A DNA stretch of 64,000 nucleotides. It comes from Przewalskia tangutica (taxonomy: Eukaryota > Streptophyta > Magnoliopsida > Solanales > Solanaceae). Positions within the stretch are counted from its first letter, which is position 1; every line of letters begins with the position of its first letter. The stretch lies in contig CM056738.1 of NCBI GenBank assembly GCA_029844215.1, positions 47,256,388-47,320,387 of the forward strand, in the 5' to 3' direction. This document shows positions 23,264 through 34,759 of this stretch, in pieces. Below the pieces are notes generated by a model. That model searched no databases. It had not been told where the DNA came from and was given only the letters and a program-made list of their open reading frames with translations. Both the position numbers and the translations under genes were made by a program.

Positions 23264-23268
23264 CTTAC
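23264..23268. repeat. Target-site duplication CTTAC (right)
   Basis: This is the partner of 13715-13719, flanking the nested element. Confidence 0.9.
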
Positions 23269-23318
23269 CCCTCAAACTACATGCCTCGGAATCCCTCATC
23301 GTAAGCATGTCCCCGACG

Positions 23319-23578
23319 CATACCCGTGGAATCCCACATCACTGACGGTATGTCCCGGTAAACTCATACTAAGACCATGGAAACATACCCGTGGAATCCC
23401 ACATCACTGTCGGTACATCCAAGTAAACTCATACTATGACCAGGGGAGCATACCCGTGGAATCCCACATCACTGCCGGTACGTCCCGGTAGACTCATAAG
23501 GAGGCAATAGAGGCATACCCGTGGAATCCTCCATCACTGACGGTACGTCCAAGTAAGCTCCTAACTTCTTTAGACTTT
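23319..23578. repeat. 65-bp minisatellite in the outer LTR, 4 units
   Basis: Units begin CATACCCGTGGAATCC at 23319, 23384, 23449 and 23514. One GTCGG-type unit present at 8517-8646 is missing here. Confidence 0.9.
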
Positions 23579-25754
23579 CATTAACATACAAAATGGATCT
23601 CATTTTACGACCTTAGGCACTTTCCATATCACTTAACAAGTCCTGGGAAAATTCAACCCAAAGTACTATGTATTTCTATTCTTTCCAAGATCCCTTTTCC
23701 ACATAAGACCCCAAGATACTAACACCCGTAGTATTAAGGCTTACCTACATTTCAAACAAGTCACTATACTATTAGAAATATGCTTCGGCTTCTAACTCAA
23801 GTGACCCTCATTTTAAACTTTTAAGCAATTGATGCCTTTAAATCGAATTGCCTTTCTTAGTATCCATTCTTTTATCTAGGCTTACCTTATTCGAGAAAAA
23901 AAACCATTTCTTTAAGCTTCCATAAAGTTATTATAACCAACTTCCCATAAAGCCGTTATACTAACTTTATGCTTTAGAACCAAGACATCCTTATCCTCCC
24001 ATAAAGCCGTCATAACTAACTTCCCATAAAGCCGTTACAACTCTTTATGTCTTAGACCACTTTGCTCTCTCTATAACCAAGAGGTTTGTACTACAATTCA
24101 AGTTACACTACTTTCAAAATACTTCAAAAATCTTAACTTAGAAAACAAGTTTCTTAACTTAGGAACCAGGTCTCTTATCTTTAGAATAGTTCAAGAATCA
24201 ATACTTCCCGAATCTAGTATTCTATACTTGATCATGTCAAGAAATCCTTGTCTACCTTATTAGGATAAACCATTCTTATAACTCTTCCTTAAGGACACGT
24301 GAGTTAATTCTCTAACTCAACCAACTAGACATCCTTAAAACAAGTCAAATATGTCAAATGACTTCACTTCATTTAAAATCACGTACGTCTACCGTACCAT
24401 ACAGTTATAACTACTCATGCTCAAGAGATAGGAAGAGTTCTACATACCTCTTTTGCTTAATCCACTTGCCAAGTCCAATATGCCGTCGTAGATGTCAACC
24501 TATAATGACCATAATACGCCTATTAGCTTCTAGCTTCAACGTAATATATTCTAATGAAAAGTCCCTTGTTCTCTACGGGAAATTTGGGCAAAGACTTCCT
24601 TTGTTTCTACTTACTATGCCACCTTTTCAAGGCGAAATTCAATAACCAACGCCACATTTAAGGCTCAATTCATTCAAGAATTACAAAGGGGATTACACGC
24701 CTACTAATACGTGTAAAATTCCGCCCACAACAACACAAAATAAACCAATACTAAACCCTTTCAACTCTTTCCAATCCAAGTTCTTAAGTCTAACATGATA
24801 TCTAGCCTGACATCTTCAACAATTACAATCTCCTTTACAACATGCGACCCAAGTCTATTCAAATAAAACCTCGTGCTCAACTCTATACTACTACAATAAA
24901 ACAACCTTAGGCTCAATTCTAAATCACTAAAATATAACACCTCGGGCTCACATCTATACTACTAAAATATAATGACCTTAGGCTCATAACCAAGAGAAAG
25001 GAAACTTTTACCTTAAGGAATAGCCCACAAAAGCCCCTTTTTCTTCCACCTCTTTCGTCAAAATCGCCACCAGCGCTTCCCACAAGTTTACCCACACTTT
25101 TCCTTCTTGCCGCTCAACAATTTCCTCTTAGGCTAGGTTTTCTTCAAAAATCAAGAGAGAAGGAGAGGATCTTTCTTGGGAGGGTTTGAAATGAAATGGC
25201 CAAGTCTTCCAAGACTTGGCCCTAAATAGGACCACTTTTAGATAAAAAGGATGGGAGGACACTTGTCACCCTCCCATAGGTTTAAAACAAAAATATCCCT
25301 GTTTTTACGCTGTCGCTGCAAGAAAATCCGCCTCGGCCGCGGCCCGCGGCGCCATGTGCGCCTGCTCAGAAAAGTTCTGCATTCGGCGCGCCTGCATTCG
25401 GCGCGCGGCTGCAACCTGCGAACCCCAGAACAACGGCGCGGCCACAGCGTCCGGCGCGCTGTACCTGAACCAAATGCCTGCTTTGCCTAATCAAGGCACT
25501 AAACTTGAAACTTCCATAACTTTTGACTCCGATGTCCTATCGACGAACGGTTTGTTGCGTTGGAAACTAGATTCAGCGATCTTCATACTAATCTTTTAAA
25601 ACTCTTCAAAACTCCTAAAGAACTAGGAGATATACCACTCCAAAGTTGACTGAAAGTCTGCCCATAACCTTTTGCCAACCCAATTTTCCAAATTCAAATC
25701 TTATTTCCTTTCGTATGTTCTTAACTTAACCTCTTGAATTTACGGGGTGTAACA

Positions 25755-25759
25755 ATAAG
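25755..25759. repeat. Target-site duplication ATAAG (right)
   Basis: This is the partner of 7419-7423. Copia gag resumes immediately after it. Confidence 0.9.
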
Positions 25760-28385
25760 AGTGCAGAATAACGTAACAAGAAAGGGCATTAGTTGAAAGG
25801 ACTGCACTGCACTATGAGGAAAAGCACCAGATGCTTCTACCTCTAGTGGACAAGGTATGTACGTCATTGAAATATCGAGAAATTTTCAATACAAAACATA
25901 CGAGCTGAAATAAGTAAAAGAAATTCTACCTACCTGTGGCATTGTAGACTTGGTCATATCAATCAAACAAGGATAGAACGATTGAGAAAACTTAACTACC
26001 TTGAACCATTTGACTTAGAATCTTATGGTAACTGTGAATCCTGTTTGAAAGGTAAGATGACAAATAAGCCTCTTTCTGGAAAGGGGATACGAGCCAAGGA
26101 GGTGCTTAAGTTGGTCATACTGACGTATGTGGATCATTTTCGACTCAGGCTAGAGAAGATTTCCCTTACTTTATCACTTTTACAGACTACTTGACAAGGT
26201 ATGGATATGTGTATCTTATGAAACTCTGAAGCCTTTGAAAAGTTTAGGGAGTACAAATGTGAAATGGAGAAACAACTCGCAAAGAGTATCAAGACTCTTC
26301 GATCTGATCGAGGGTGTGAATACTTAAGTAAAGAATTTCTAGATTTCTTGAAGATACATGGAGTTCATTCTGAATGGACACCTCTTGGAACACCACAAAT
26401 GAATGGTGTTGCCGAGAGCAGAAACCGAACCCTACTTGATATGGTTCGATCCATGATGAGCTTTTCAGTTTTGTCAACATACCTTTGGGGATATGCTATA
26501 CAAACCTCAATTTATGTTCTAAACATGGTTCCTTCTAAATCAGTTGAAAAGACACCGTATGAGATATGGTGTGGCAAGAAACCAACTCTTAGACATGTGA
26601 GGCCCTGGGGGCGCCCTGCATATGTCAAGAAGATGCTCACTGATAAGTTGGAAACCAAGAGTGGGAAATGTTACTTTGTAGGGTATCCAAAGGAAACTAG
26701 GGGATACTATTTATATCTTCCTAGCGAACATAAGATCATTATTTTTAGGAACTCAACTTTCATTGAAGAAGAATATGTCTACAAGGAAGAGAGCTGCACA
26801 GAGATAGAACTTGAAGAAATTCAAGAACAATAAAGTAACATAGAGGTTGAATTCTTGCTGAATGATCAAGGAAAGGATTCAGAAGGAGATTTGGCGGAGA
26901 TTGAGTACTTAGGATACGTCCTTCGGCCAGTGGGAGTGGTGCGAGGAATGATGTAGAAATGTAAGACCTTCTTACACAGACCTTGGGATCAAGTGCAATA
27001 AATGCACCTCCTCCCATTCAGGAAAGACATGAAAGTGATATTCCTGAAAGCTCTCATGTTGGTGGATCAGCCAACACACAAGAACCTTCTGACAATCAGA
27101 ACATACCTAGAACTGAACTGCAAGACAATCAACTTCGTAGGTCGACTAGAACTCATCGTCCTTCAGAAAGATTAAATCTATTTATGGAAACACATAGTGA
27201 GATAGATATTCCAGATGATGATGAGCCTACAACCTACAATAAAGCAATGGTAGACATTGATTCGAAGAGATGGCAAGAAGCCATGAAATCCAAAATGGAA
27301 TCTATGTATGTCAATCAAGTATGGAACTTGGTTAATTTGTCAAATGAGGTTAAACCCATAGGATGCAAATGAGTCTTCAAGAAGAAGATTGATGCATTTG
27401 GCAAGGTTCAGACTTATAAAGCTAGACTGGTGGATAAATGTTATAATCAGCGTCTTGGTGTGGATTATGATGAAACATTTTCACCAGTAGCTAAGATAAA
27501 GTCTATTCGAATTTTGCTTGTTATAGCTGCACATTATGACTATGACATTTGGCAGATGAACGTCAAAACTACATTCCTCAATGGTAATCTAATTGAGGAA
27601 GTGTATATGAAGCAATCCGAAGGTTTTTCATCCGAGTCCAGACCAAATGTTATGTGTGAGCTATAGAAGTCAATTTATGGGCTTAAGCAAGCCTCAAAGA
27701 GTTGGAACATTTGCTTTGACAAGGCTATCAAGTCATTTGATTTCGTTAGAAGAAAAGACGATCCTTGTGTTTATATCAAACGCAAGGATGAGGGTATTGT
27801 ATTCATTATTATATATGTTGATGACATATTGATAATGGGAGACAATAAGACTCTCATGCATTCAGTTAAGGAGTGGTTGTCCAATACCTTCATGATGAAG
27901 AACTTAGGTGAAACCTGCTACATTCTGGAAATTAGGATCTATAGAGATAGACCTAATAGATTGTTGGGACTGTCACAATCGGTCTACATAGACAAAGTGC
28001 TTAGACGTTTTTATATGGAGAATTCCAAGAAAGACGATCTTCTAATGGGTCAAGGCATCAAGTTATCTAAGAAAGATTGTCCTTCTAGTGATGTAGAACT
28101 TGAGCGCATGAAGAGGGTCACATATGCTTCGACTATAGGATCAATCATGTATGTCATGACTTGTACTAGGCCAGATGTGGCCTTTGCACTTAATATAACT
28201 TGCAAGTTCCAGCAGAATCCTAGTAATGAACACTGGAAGGCAGTCAAAAGTATTCTTAAGTATCTCAGACGTACTAAACATTACTTCTTGGTCTATAATG
28301 GTGATGAGAAGCTAGTTGCTACTGGTTACACTGATACTAGCTTTCAGACAGATATTGATGACTTCAAATCTTGCGGACGGCTATG
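25760..28385 (+). pseudogene. Copia pol (gag end, integrase, RT, partial RNase H), copy 2
   Basis: After the gag remnant, a GAG-pre-integrase zinc motif is visible at about 25950-26060 (WHCRLGHINQ...CESCLKGKM). The integrase core lies at 26264-26833 with RSDRGCEYLS (second Asp) and GVAESRNRTLLDM (Glu). The first Asp region is shifted near 26115. RT starts at about 27260 (SKRWQEAMKSKMESM), has an in-frame TGA at 27370 and a TAG near 27664, and keeps the YVDD active site at 27814-27825. RNase H stops after GYTDTSFQTDIDDFKS at about 28370. There are at least four disabling changes. The family is clearly Copia; I do not assign a lineage. Confidence 0.9.
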
Positions 28386-28455
28386 ATTAAGCGATCAACA
28401 TTGCAGATGTATTTAGACCAGAAATATTTTAAAGGCGGTCGCTTTGAGTCGGTGT
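28386..28455 (+). other. Unassigned 70-bp junction sequence
   Basis: Between the truncated RNase H and the Harbinger-like repeat there is short sequence I cannot assign (CTATGATTAAGCGATCAAC and on). Copy 1 lacks it. Confidence 0.4.
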
Positions 28456-29123
28456 CTTTCAGGATTAATTTAGTACGAGCATGTATGTGTTTGACCAAAC
28501 CTTTACAAATGTTTTTCAACTTGAGAAATATATTTTGGGTAAAATGCATATTTATCAAAAAGTAGAAATATTTTTTTAAAAAGCCAAAAAGTATTTCTAC
28601 AATGGAAGAGAAGGAGAAACACCAATTTGGTGCTTCTCCAAAAAGTGTTTCTCCAAACATTTTTTAAATTAAAAAAAAAAGATTGTTGATTGATTTTTTT
28701 CAATTTGGTTTAATTATTCACTTTTTAAAGAAAAAATCAATTGGGTTTAATTATTTACTGTATTTTTTATAACTAGTTGATATGTTAATTTTTTTTATAG
28801 ACTTATTTCAACTGGGTTTAATTATTCACTCTTTTTTTTATTCAATTGGGTTTAATTATTTACTGGTTTTTGATAATTAGTTGATATGTTATCTGTTTTG
28901 TTTTTCAATATTTTTTATAGACTTAATTCAACTGAGTTTTCAATAAGTAGTTGATATGTTAACTGTTTTAAAATGCTTAATTCAATTGAGTTTAAATCGT
29001 TATTAGGGGTTTGATAACTACTCGATATATTTTATGTTCTTTAAAAAAAAAAGTCATTTGGGACTGAGGCGTAATTGTTAAAAAACAGATTATAGCAGTA
29101 TTAAAAATCATATTTTCTCTTTT

Positions 29124-29125
<2 letters not shown>

Positions 29126-29158
<33 letters not shown>
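29126..29158. repeat. (AT)n microsatellite
   Basis: About 16 AT units. The equivalent site in copy 1 (about 6660-6672) is much shorter. Confidence 0.95.
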
Positions 29159-29160
<2 letters not shown>

Positions 29161-29244
29161 AACCATGGATATAATTTATATGAGTTTATTTTCTCCATAT
29201 TTTAAGTATTAGTTTGTTCTGTCCATTCCTCATTGAGAAATGTA

Positions 29245-29563
29245 ATTGAGCGAACATTTGGTGTGTGGAAAAAAAAGATGGAGGGTATTATCAATAATGT
29301 CAAGTTTCCGATTAGACACAAACAAAAAAATTGGTGCGGCAACTATGGCTATGCATAACTACATTAGAAGACATGCACTTGAAGATTTGAAATTTGATAA
29401 ATGTGATGCAGACCCTAATTATGTTCCTGAAGTTGAAGAAGATGAAGATATTGGAGGAACATCAAGGACTTTGAGAGATGATCATGATGGATCGATGAAT
29501 GATGTTAATATGGAATATGTTTGCCACAACATTTTCACTTCCTTAATGAGTCGCGGGTCGTAA
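29245..29563 (+). pseudogene. PIF/Harbinger transposase C-terminal remnant (copy 2)
   Basis: This is better preserved than copy 1. ERTFGVWKK is followed, after a one-base shift in the A8 run near 29270, by RWRVLSIMSSFRLDTNKKIG, then AATMAMHNYIRRHALED and an acidic tail ending in NIFTSLMSRGS. This matches the C-terminal end of plant PIF/Harbinger DDE nucleases, which cut and paste DNA transposons. The upstream catalytic domain is missing. Confidence 0.7.
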
Positions 29564-29675
29564 TAATATTTCTATATTCTAGTTTATTAGTTGTGTAATG
29601 ATGTAATATATTCAACTTTTGGACATATTGAGTCATTGACTATTATATTGTCGTTATATTTCTTATGTACAATAT

Positions 29676-32228
29676 AATATTATTTTTTGATTAAATATTA
29701 TAATTAAATTAAAAATATATTAAATTGTAAAGATACACTAATTTTTAGAAATATAGGATAGAAAATAATATTTTAAATAGTTTTAAATCTATTAAAAAGA
29801 ATATTCTAGTTTCTTTGCATGAGAGGGGATAAATCATTGATTTAAGGGTGTATTATGGATTAGTTTACCTCGATACTGTGAATTAGTAGTGGAATATATA
29901 GATGATCATGTTGTAGCATTTAATTTGATTATGGGGACCCTTTTAATTTGGGAAAAACATAGGATTTGTAATTGGGGCTTTTTCTTAAATCATGAAATTG
30001 AATGTCTAAATGAGATTATGTTTTTAATTAACTTAAGGTTATGATTATCTAGTATGTGTTTAGTTTTTTGGGTAATAAAGTTGGAATCTTGATGTCGTGG
30101 ACCTGTGTTAGTTTGGGTGGTTTTTATATGATTGAATGACTAAGTCGTTGTGTTGTGCATTAGCTTTATATTGACGTATCGTCTATGCATGTTAGACTAC
30201 GATTATCACGAGGCGCTATTGAGGGGAAGGACAACATGGATAGTTGATTGTATGTGGCACCTGCTCAATCTTGAGGTAGACTATGATTTCCTTTCACTAG
30301 ACTCCGATAGAAGTACGTAATTAGTTATAAATATTAAAGAGTATGTGGCGTGTTTTGGGGGGTCCCACTCAAACAGTTGTGATGAACATTTGAGTGAGTA
30401 CCAGTGTTGAACTGTGATGATGAGTAATTTAGGGAATCGACCTTAAGTTGATTCTGACTGCTGTTGTCTAGGCTTGTCATCATTATGTGGGCTCGTCGCC
30501 ATACTTGTTATGGTTCTATTTATTCATCATGCATGATTTCGATATGATATCATAATTGTACTTGGATTATGTGTTGCTAAATTCTTGAAAGCATGTGATA
30601 TTCATCTCTATACTTGGTTACATCTCATTACATATTGATTTATTGCCTTGGATTGTCATTTACATTCATACACTTATGGTTCTAATGATATTGATATGAG
30701 AGTGGTGTATAAATATTGTGGGTTTAAGAGATCGAGAAGGTAAGAATATGTATGAGATTGGTAACATTGATTAATGATGATACTACAGCCACAGAGCTGA
30801 GATCCGATAAAAATCCGGATAATGATGAAACGGGGAGAAACAGTTTAGTCAAGAGCTGAGCTCCATTGAGAAATTTCAGCGGTGTATGCAGACTTCGCGG
30901 TCCCTCATAGGTGTGCGGTTCATAGAATTTGAATGCATGTATAAAGGAGATGAAAGGTACCGAAAATATGCATTGCATTCATAACATACATTCATCATGG
31001 ATTGATTATTTGTGGTTTGGTAATGTGATATGAATTGATTATATTGAATCAAATTGGTTGTCATGATTGGCTTGTTCTTTGTGCAATGGATTGTATGATT
31101 ACACCTTTATTAATATGAGTGCTCATTGTCCAACTATATTATGGTCAGTGAATTTAATTGACAGAACTATCATGTTGATCATAAGAGAACTGGACATGTC
31201 TTGTATTGCTTGATAATTGATTACTACTTAATAGAGAGTCTAGTAAAGAATTAGTCAAGATGTTGTTGTGGTAGTTAAATGACTTGTATGCTATGCATGT
31301 GTAGATATTCTCCCTAATCAAGGGTAGACAACGTAGATATCTATTTAGTGTATAATGAACATGTTAAATTAATAAATATGTGTCTTGCCCTTACTTGTAT
31401 AGAACTGTAATCAGTCCAGGAGTTATGGGGATAAAAAGCTAATATCGTTATGATTAGACTAATTGTGATACCCCGTGAAGAGGATTATGATAGAGTGTTG
31501 TGTACTAGGGTCAACCTATCTTGTTTGGTCATATGATAACTTGGGTTATGGTCATTTAACTCTTCTGTAATTATGGTGACTTATATGATTATGAACCATT
31601 CTATGAACAAAATGACTTGTTGATTCAGTGAACTATTATGTGGATAATATGATTTATTTGGATTATTGAACTGCTTAGTATTGGATTATCTGGTGTCAAC
31701 TTAATATTTATCTCTATTTGTGTCTCTTGTATCGTTGTCGACCTATGATGCCTACAGAGGTACGTTGTATACTCATACTACACTTGTTGCATTCCTTTTG
31801 AATGCATATACAACTTCTTCTATTAGTTCGAGACCTCAAGTTTGAGTCCGAATCGGTTGATTATCAATATTCAGGGTGAGGATGCTACCTTCCAACATTC
31901 CTTGGAATCCTATCCATTTCTTGTCTTTCATTGATTCAAGAGACACATTTCAGATACTTAGACCATGATGTTTAATAAATGACTTATTTGCCCTTTTATT
32001 CAGACTTGTATCCAATTTAGAGCTCTTGTATTATTGACCAAATTTTCGAGAGTTGTATTGATGATTATTAGACTTATATTCTGCATTTATATTATGATTA
32101 GACAGTTTATTAAGTATTTAGTTATTTCCGCGTTCTTTTTTAAATTATGTTAGTTAATTGGGGATTGGTTCTCCTACCGGTGAAAACTGTGTAGGTGCCA
32201 TCACAATTCCTTAAAGGGGACGTGATAA
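29676..32228. other. Non-coding, probably a decayed Gypsy LTR at its right end
   Basis: No credible coding frame was found. The right end reads GTGTAGGTGCCATCACAATTCC, then AAAGGGGACGTGATA, which looks like a worn LTR terminus of the GGTGCC...GTCGTGACA type. Upstream there are segments resembling LTR text, such as CGACCTATGATGCCTACAGAGGTACG at 31739. No left terminus or TSD could be fixed, so the LTR reading is tentative. The 29676-30200 part is plain AT-rich DNA. Confidence 0.35.
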
Positions 32229-32993
32229 CTATGCACTTTGGACATTTTGTGCATTCAATTTACTAAACTAAATGTTGGTTTTGTGTCCTAAAAATACTTC
32301 CGACGGTTAATGATATTGTTACCCTTTTTATCGCATTTATTCGACTTCATTTGGGCGAATTCTAAACCCGAATGACCAATGAAGGAATCTCCGTCTTATT
32401 TCCAAGGCCTCCCTGTACAAATGACGGATTTTTATTTTTAGTTTATTTATTAATTCTTGATGTCATTTGGTATTTATTTATCCAAAACTAACACTTTTAC
32501 TAAGTGTTTATGCAGGTATGTGGAGATTCATCCCGAAGACAACACTCAAAAGGAACTCAAAAGATCTTCAGTGAACCGTTATTTGTATTTAATTTCATAT
32601 TATTAAATTGCATAAAACATAAAACTCATAATATAGTGGAAACGTTAGTTACGTGTCGCCTTATTTGTAATTTTTTTCCGTTTTATTTGTAATTTTTTTT
32701 CCGTTTGTAACGATCAATTTGTAAAAAGAAATTCTTTGTAATTGTATATAATATATACAATTCTTTTGGTCATCGACCATCAAGGGATATATTTATACCC
32801 TTGAAAATATAAACCTTGTGTCTCTTTACTTTTTCCGCTGCACATACTCTACAAGGTTTATTCTGTTTTATTGCAATGTTGCCTAAGATGTTGACCCAAC
32901 ACTGAAGGCAACATCCAGTGACTATTTTATTGTTGTTCTAGTTTGCGATTTTAATCTTACGTTTTACTAATCCGTAGCCCACGGGACCCAACA
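32229..32993 (+). mobile_element. Copia LTR, 3' part (left boundary uncertain)
   Basis: The end GGGACCCAACA at 32993 is followed by a PBS. The 32740-32993 part resembles the Sirevirus-like LTR end at 61335-61606: an ATTGTATATAA..TATACAAT hairpin, then TTTGGTCAT..ACCATCA.GGG, and a CTTTACTTTTTCCGCTG stretch. Divergence between the two is substantial. A possible LTR start is TGTTGGTTTTGTG at 32273. The TTTATGCAGGTATGTGG stretch at 32508 resembles a piece of the Tat LTR at 38184, so the left part may be mixed. Confidence 0.6.
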
Positions 32994-32995
32994 AG

Positions 32996-33008
32996 TGGTA
33001 TCAGAGCC
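32996..33008 (+). other. Primer-binding site, initiator tRNA-Met type
   Basis: TGGTATCAGAGCC lies two bases after the LTR end, a textbook Copia PBS. Confidence 0.9.
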
Positions 33009-33050
33009 TTCACTTGATACAATAAGTGTTTGATTCTGAATATTACGACT

Positions 33051-33668
33051 ATGGACTCAGCTTTACAGAACGTTGGTAGACTTCCAATACTTGACAGATC
33101 TAAATATGCCTACTGGAAAATTCGACTACGTTCGCACATCAAGTCCGAAGGCTATGTAATCCCCAAGTACCCAGCATACGAGGATGGTGATGTACTCACT
33201 AAACCCGAATCTGAGTGGACACAGGAAGAAATCAACTCGGCAAGCTTTAACGAAAAGGCCCTAAATACGATATTTGGATGGGTAGATCTCTATATGTTCA
33301 AGCTTATCCAGAATTGTACAACGGTCAAGGATGCTTGGGAAACCTTACAAACCCATTGTGAGGGAACCTCAAGTGTTCGACGTACAAAGCTTCGCATGAT
33401 CTTGAGTCAATACGAGTTCTTAAGGATGGAGGAGTCAGACGACATAAAATCCTATTTTGAAAAGTTGATTGAAATTGCAAATCAATGTCAAGTGCTTGGG
33501 TTACCATTAACCAACACACAACTTGTGGATAAAGCTCTCAGATCTCTACCTGAAAGATTTAATACTATGATTTGTGCTATTGAAGAGGCCCATAATCTTG
33601 CTACTATGAATCTTCACGCTTTAATGAGCATCTTTCAAACGTATGAGATGAACATAAAAAGCCAAAGA
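33051..33668 (+). pseudogene. Copia gag, N-terminal 206 residues, truncated by an LTR insertion
   Basis: I chose the ATG at 33051 (MDSALQNVGRLPILDRSKYA) because it follows the PBS closely and no earlier ATG is in frame. The frame is open to 33668. It covers the N-terminal DUF4219-like start (YWKIRLRSHI) and the UBN2/gag_2 region (AWETLQTHCEG, LRMILSQYEFLRM, YFEKLIEIANQ, ALRSLPERFNTM). The frame then runs into TGTCACGACCC of a minus-strand Gypsy LTR, so the zinc knuckle and all of pol are cut off. The piece itself has no stop and looks fairly young. Gag forms the particle shell. Style is Sirevirus-like, which is inference. Confidence 0.85.
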
Positions 33669-34759
33669 TGTCACGACCCGAACCCCGGGCCCGCGACTGG
33701 TGCCCTACCTGGGCACCCCCTCTTATACCCTCACATCCCTTTCAAGACATAGGCCAAATAATAAATGAAAAACGTATATGTAACAACAAGGCAAACCGAT
33801 GAGGCTGTCGCCATATTTATAAACGGGAACATCCCTACAACACAGTAGTACAACTGGCCAACAACATATATACACAACTCCCGTAAGTTCAACCCACATA
33901 TGAATACAGACCTCTAAGAGTTTGGACAATAAACCACGACGGGACAGGGCCCCGCCCTACCCCTAAATGTATATAAGCCTACAATACCAAGGTCCGTACC
34001 AACATGACAAGCCTCCGAAATAATGGAGCTTTCCCAAAACTGAGTAGAGATCCTAAGAGCGAGGATCACCAAACTGTGTACCTAAACCTGGGGCATGAAA
34101 CACAGCCCCCCGAAGGGGGTTAGTACAACAAGTACTAAGTATGTAAACATAAAGTACAGTAAATAAACCATAACTGGCCAAAAGATGACAGGGACAAGTA
34201 AAAACCTTACCAGTGTCACGACTCGAACCCCGGGCCTGTGACTGGTGCCCAACCTGGGCACCCCCTCTTATACCCTTACATACCTTTCAAAACATAGGCC
34301 AAATAATAAATGAAAATTGTATATGTAGCAACAAGGCAAGCCGATGAGACTGCCGATATATATATATAAACGGGAACATCCCTACAACACAGTAGTACAT
34401 CTGGCTATAATATAATATAATTCCCGCAAGTCCAGCCCACGTATGAATACAGACCTCTAAGAGTTTGGACAATAACCTATGACAGGACTGGGCCCCGCCC
34501 TACCCCTGAATGTATATAAGCCTATAATACCAGGGTCCATACCAACATGACAAGCCTCCGAAATAATTGAGCTTTTCCCAAAACTGAGTAGAGATCCTAA
34601 GAGCGAGGATCACCAAACTGCGTACCTAAACCTGCGGCATGAAACGCAGCCCCAGAAAGTGGTCGATGAACAAGTACTAAATGCGTAAATATAAAAATCT
34701 GATAAATAAACCATAACTGGCCAAAAGATGACAGGGACAAGTATGAAAAACCTTACCAG
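33669..34759. repeat. Tandem duplication of a Gypsy LTR end (546 + 545 bp)
   Basis: 33669-34214 and 34215-34759 both begin TGTCACGACYCGAACCCCGG and end GACAGGGACAAGTA...CCTTACCAG. They differ by scattered substitutions and an AT-repeat insertion near 34358, so the duplication is not very recent or was formed from two different LTRs. Confidence 0.85.

Larger units (their letters stand above)
7424..25754 (-). mobile_element. Gypsy LTR retrotransposon, gag-only, minus strand, with a nested insertion
   Basis: This element is bounded by TGTCACGACCC (7424) and GGGGTGTAACA (25754) and flanked by ATAAG duplications. On the minus strand it has a 5' LTR (25754 to 12728, interrupted by the nested element 13720-23263), PBS, gag, PPT and a 3' LTR (10899 to 7424). 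The internal region is only about 1.8 kb and holds a broken gag with no protease, RT, RNase H or integrase. This resembles non-autonomous TR-GAG type elements. The gag zinc-knuckle layout and initiator-Met-type PBS suggest a chromovirus (Tekay/Del-like) relative, which is inference. Confidence 0.9.
23264..25754 (-). mobile_element. 5' LTR of the outer Gypsy element, part 2
   Basis: This continues the LTR interrupted at 13719 and matches 8394-10899. The minus-strand start TGTTACACCCCG lies at 25754. Most of it is nearly identical to the sister LTR, but 25020-25500 has GC-rich indels. Confidence 0.9.
28456..29675 (+). repeat. Copia-linked PIF/Harbinger remnant, copy 2
   Basis: This is homologous to 6017-7192. 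Similarity ends after ATTTCTTATGT at about 29670. Differences include a long AT microsatellite at 29126-29158 (short in copy 1) and several small indels. Confidence 0.75.

Noticed and set aside
6017..29675. The two Harbinger-like segments as LTRs of the Copia element between them
   Set aside because: They lack TG...CA termini, no PBS follows copy 1, RNase H is already truncated before copy 2, and another Copia fragment precedes copy 1.
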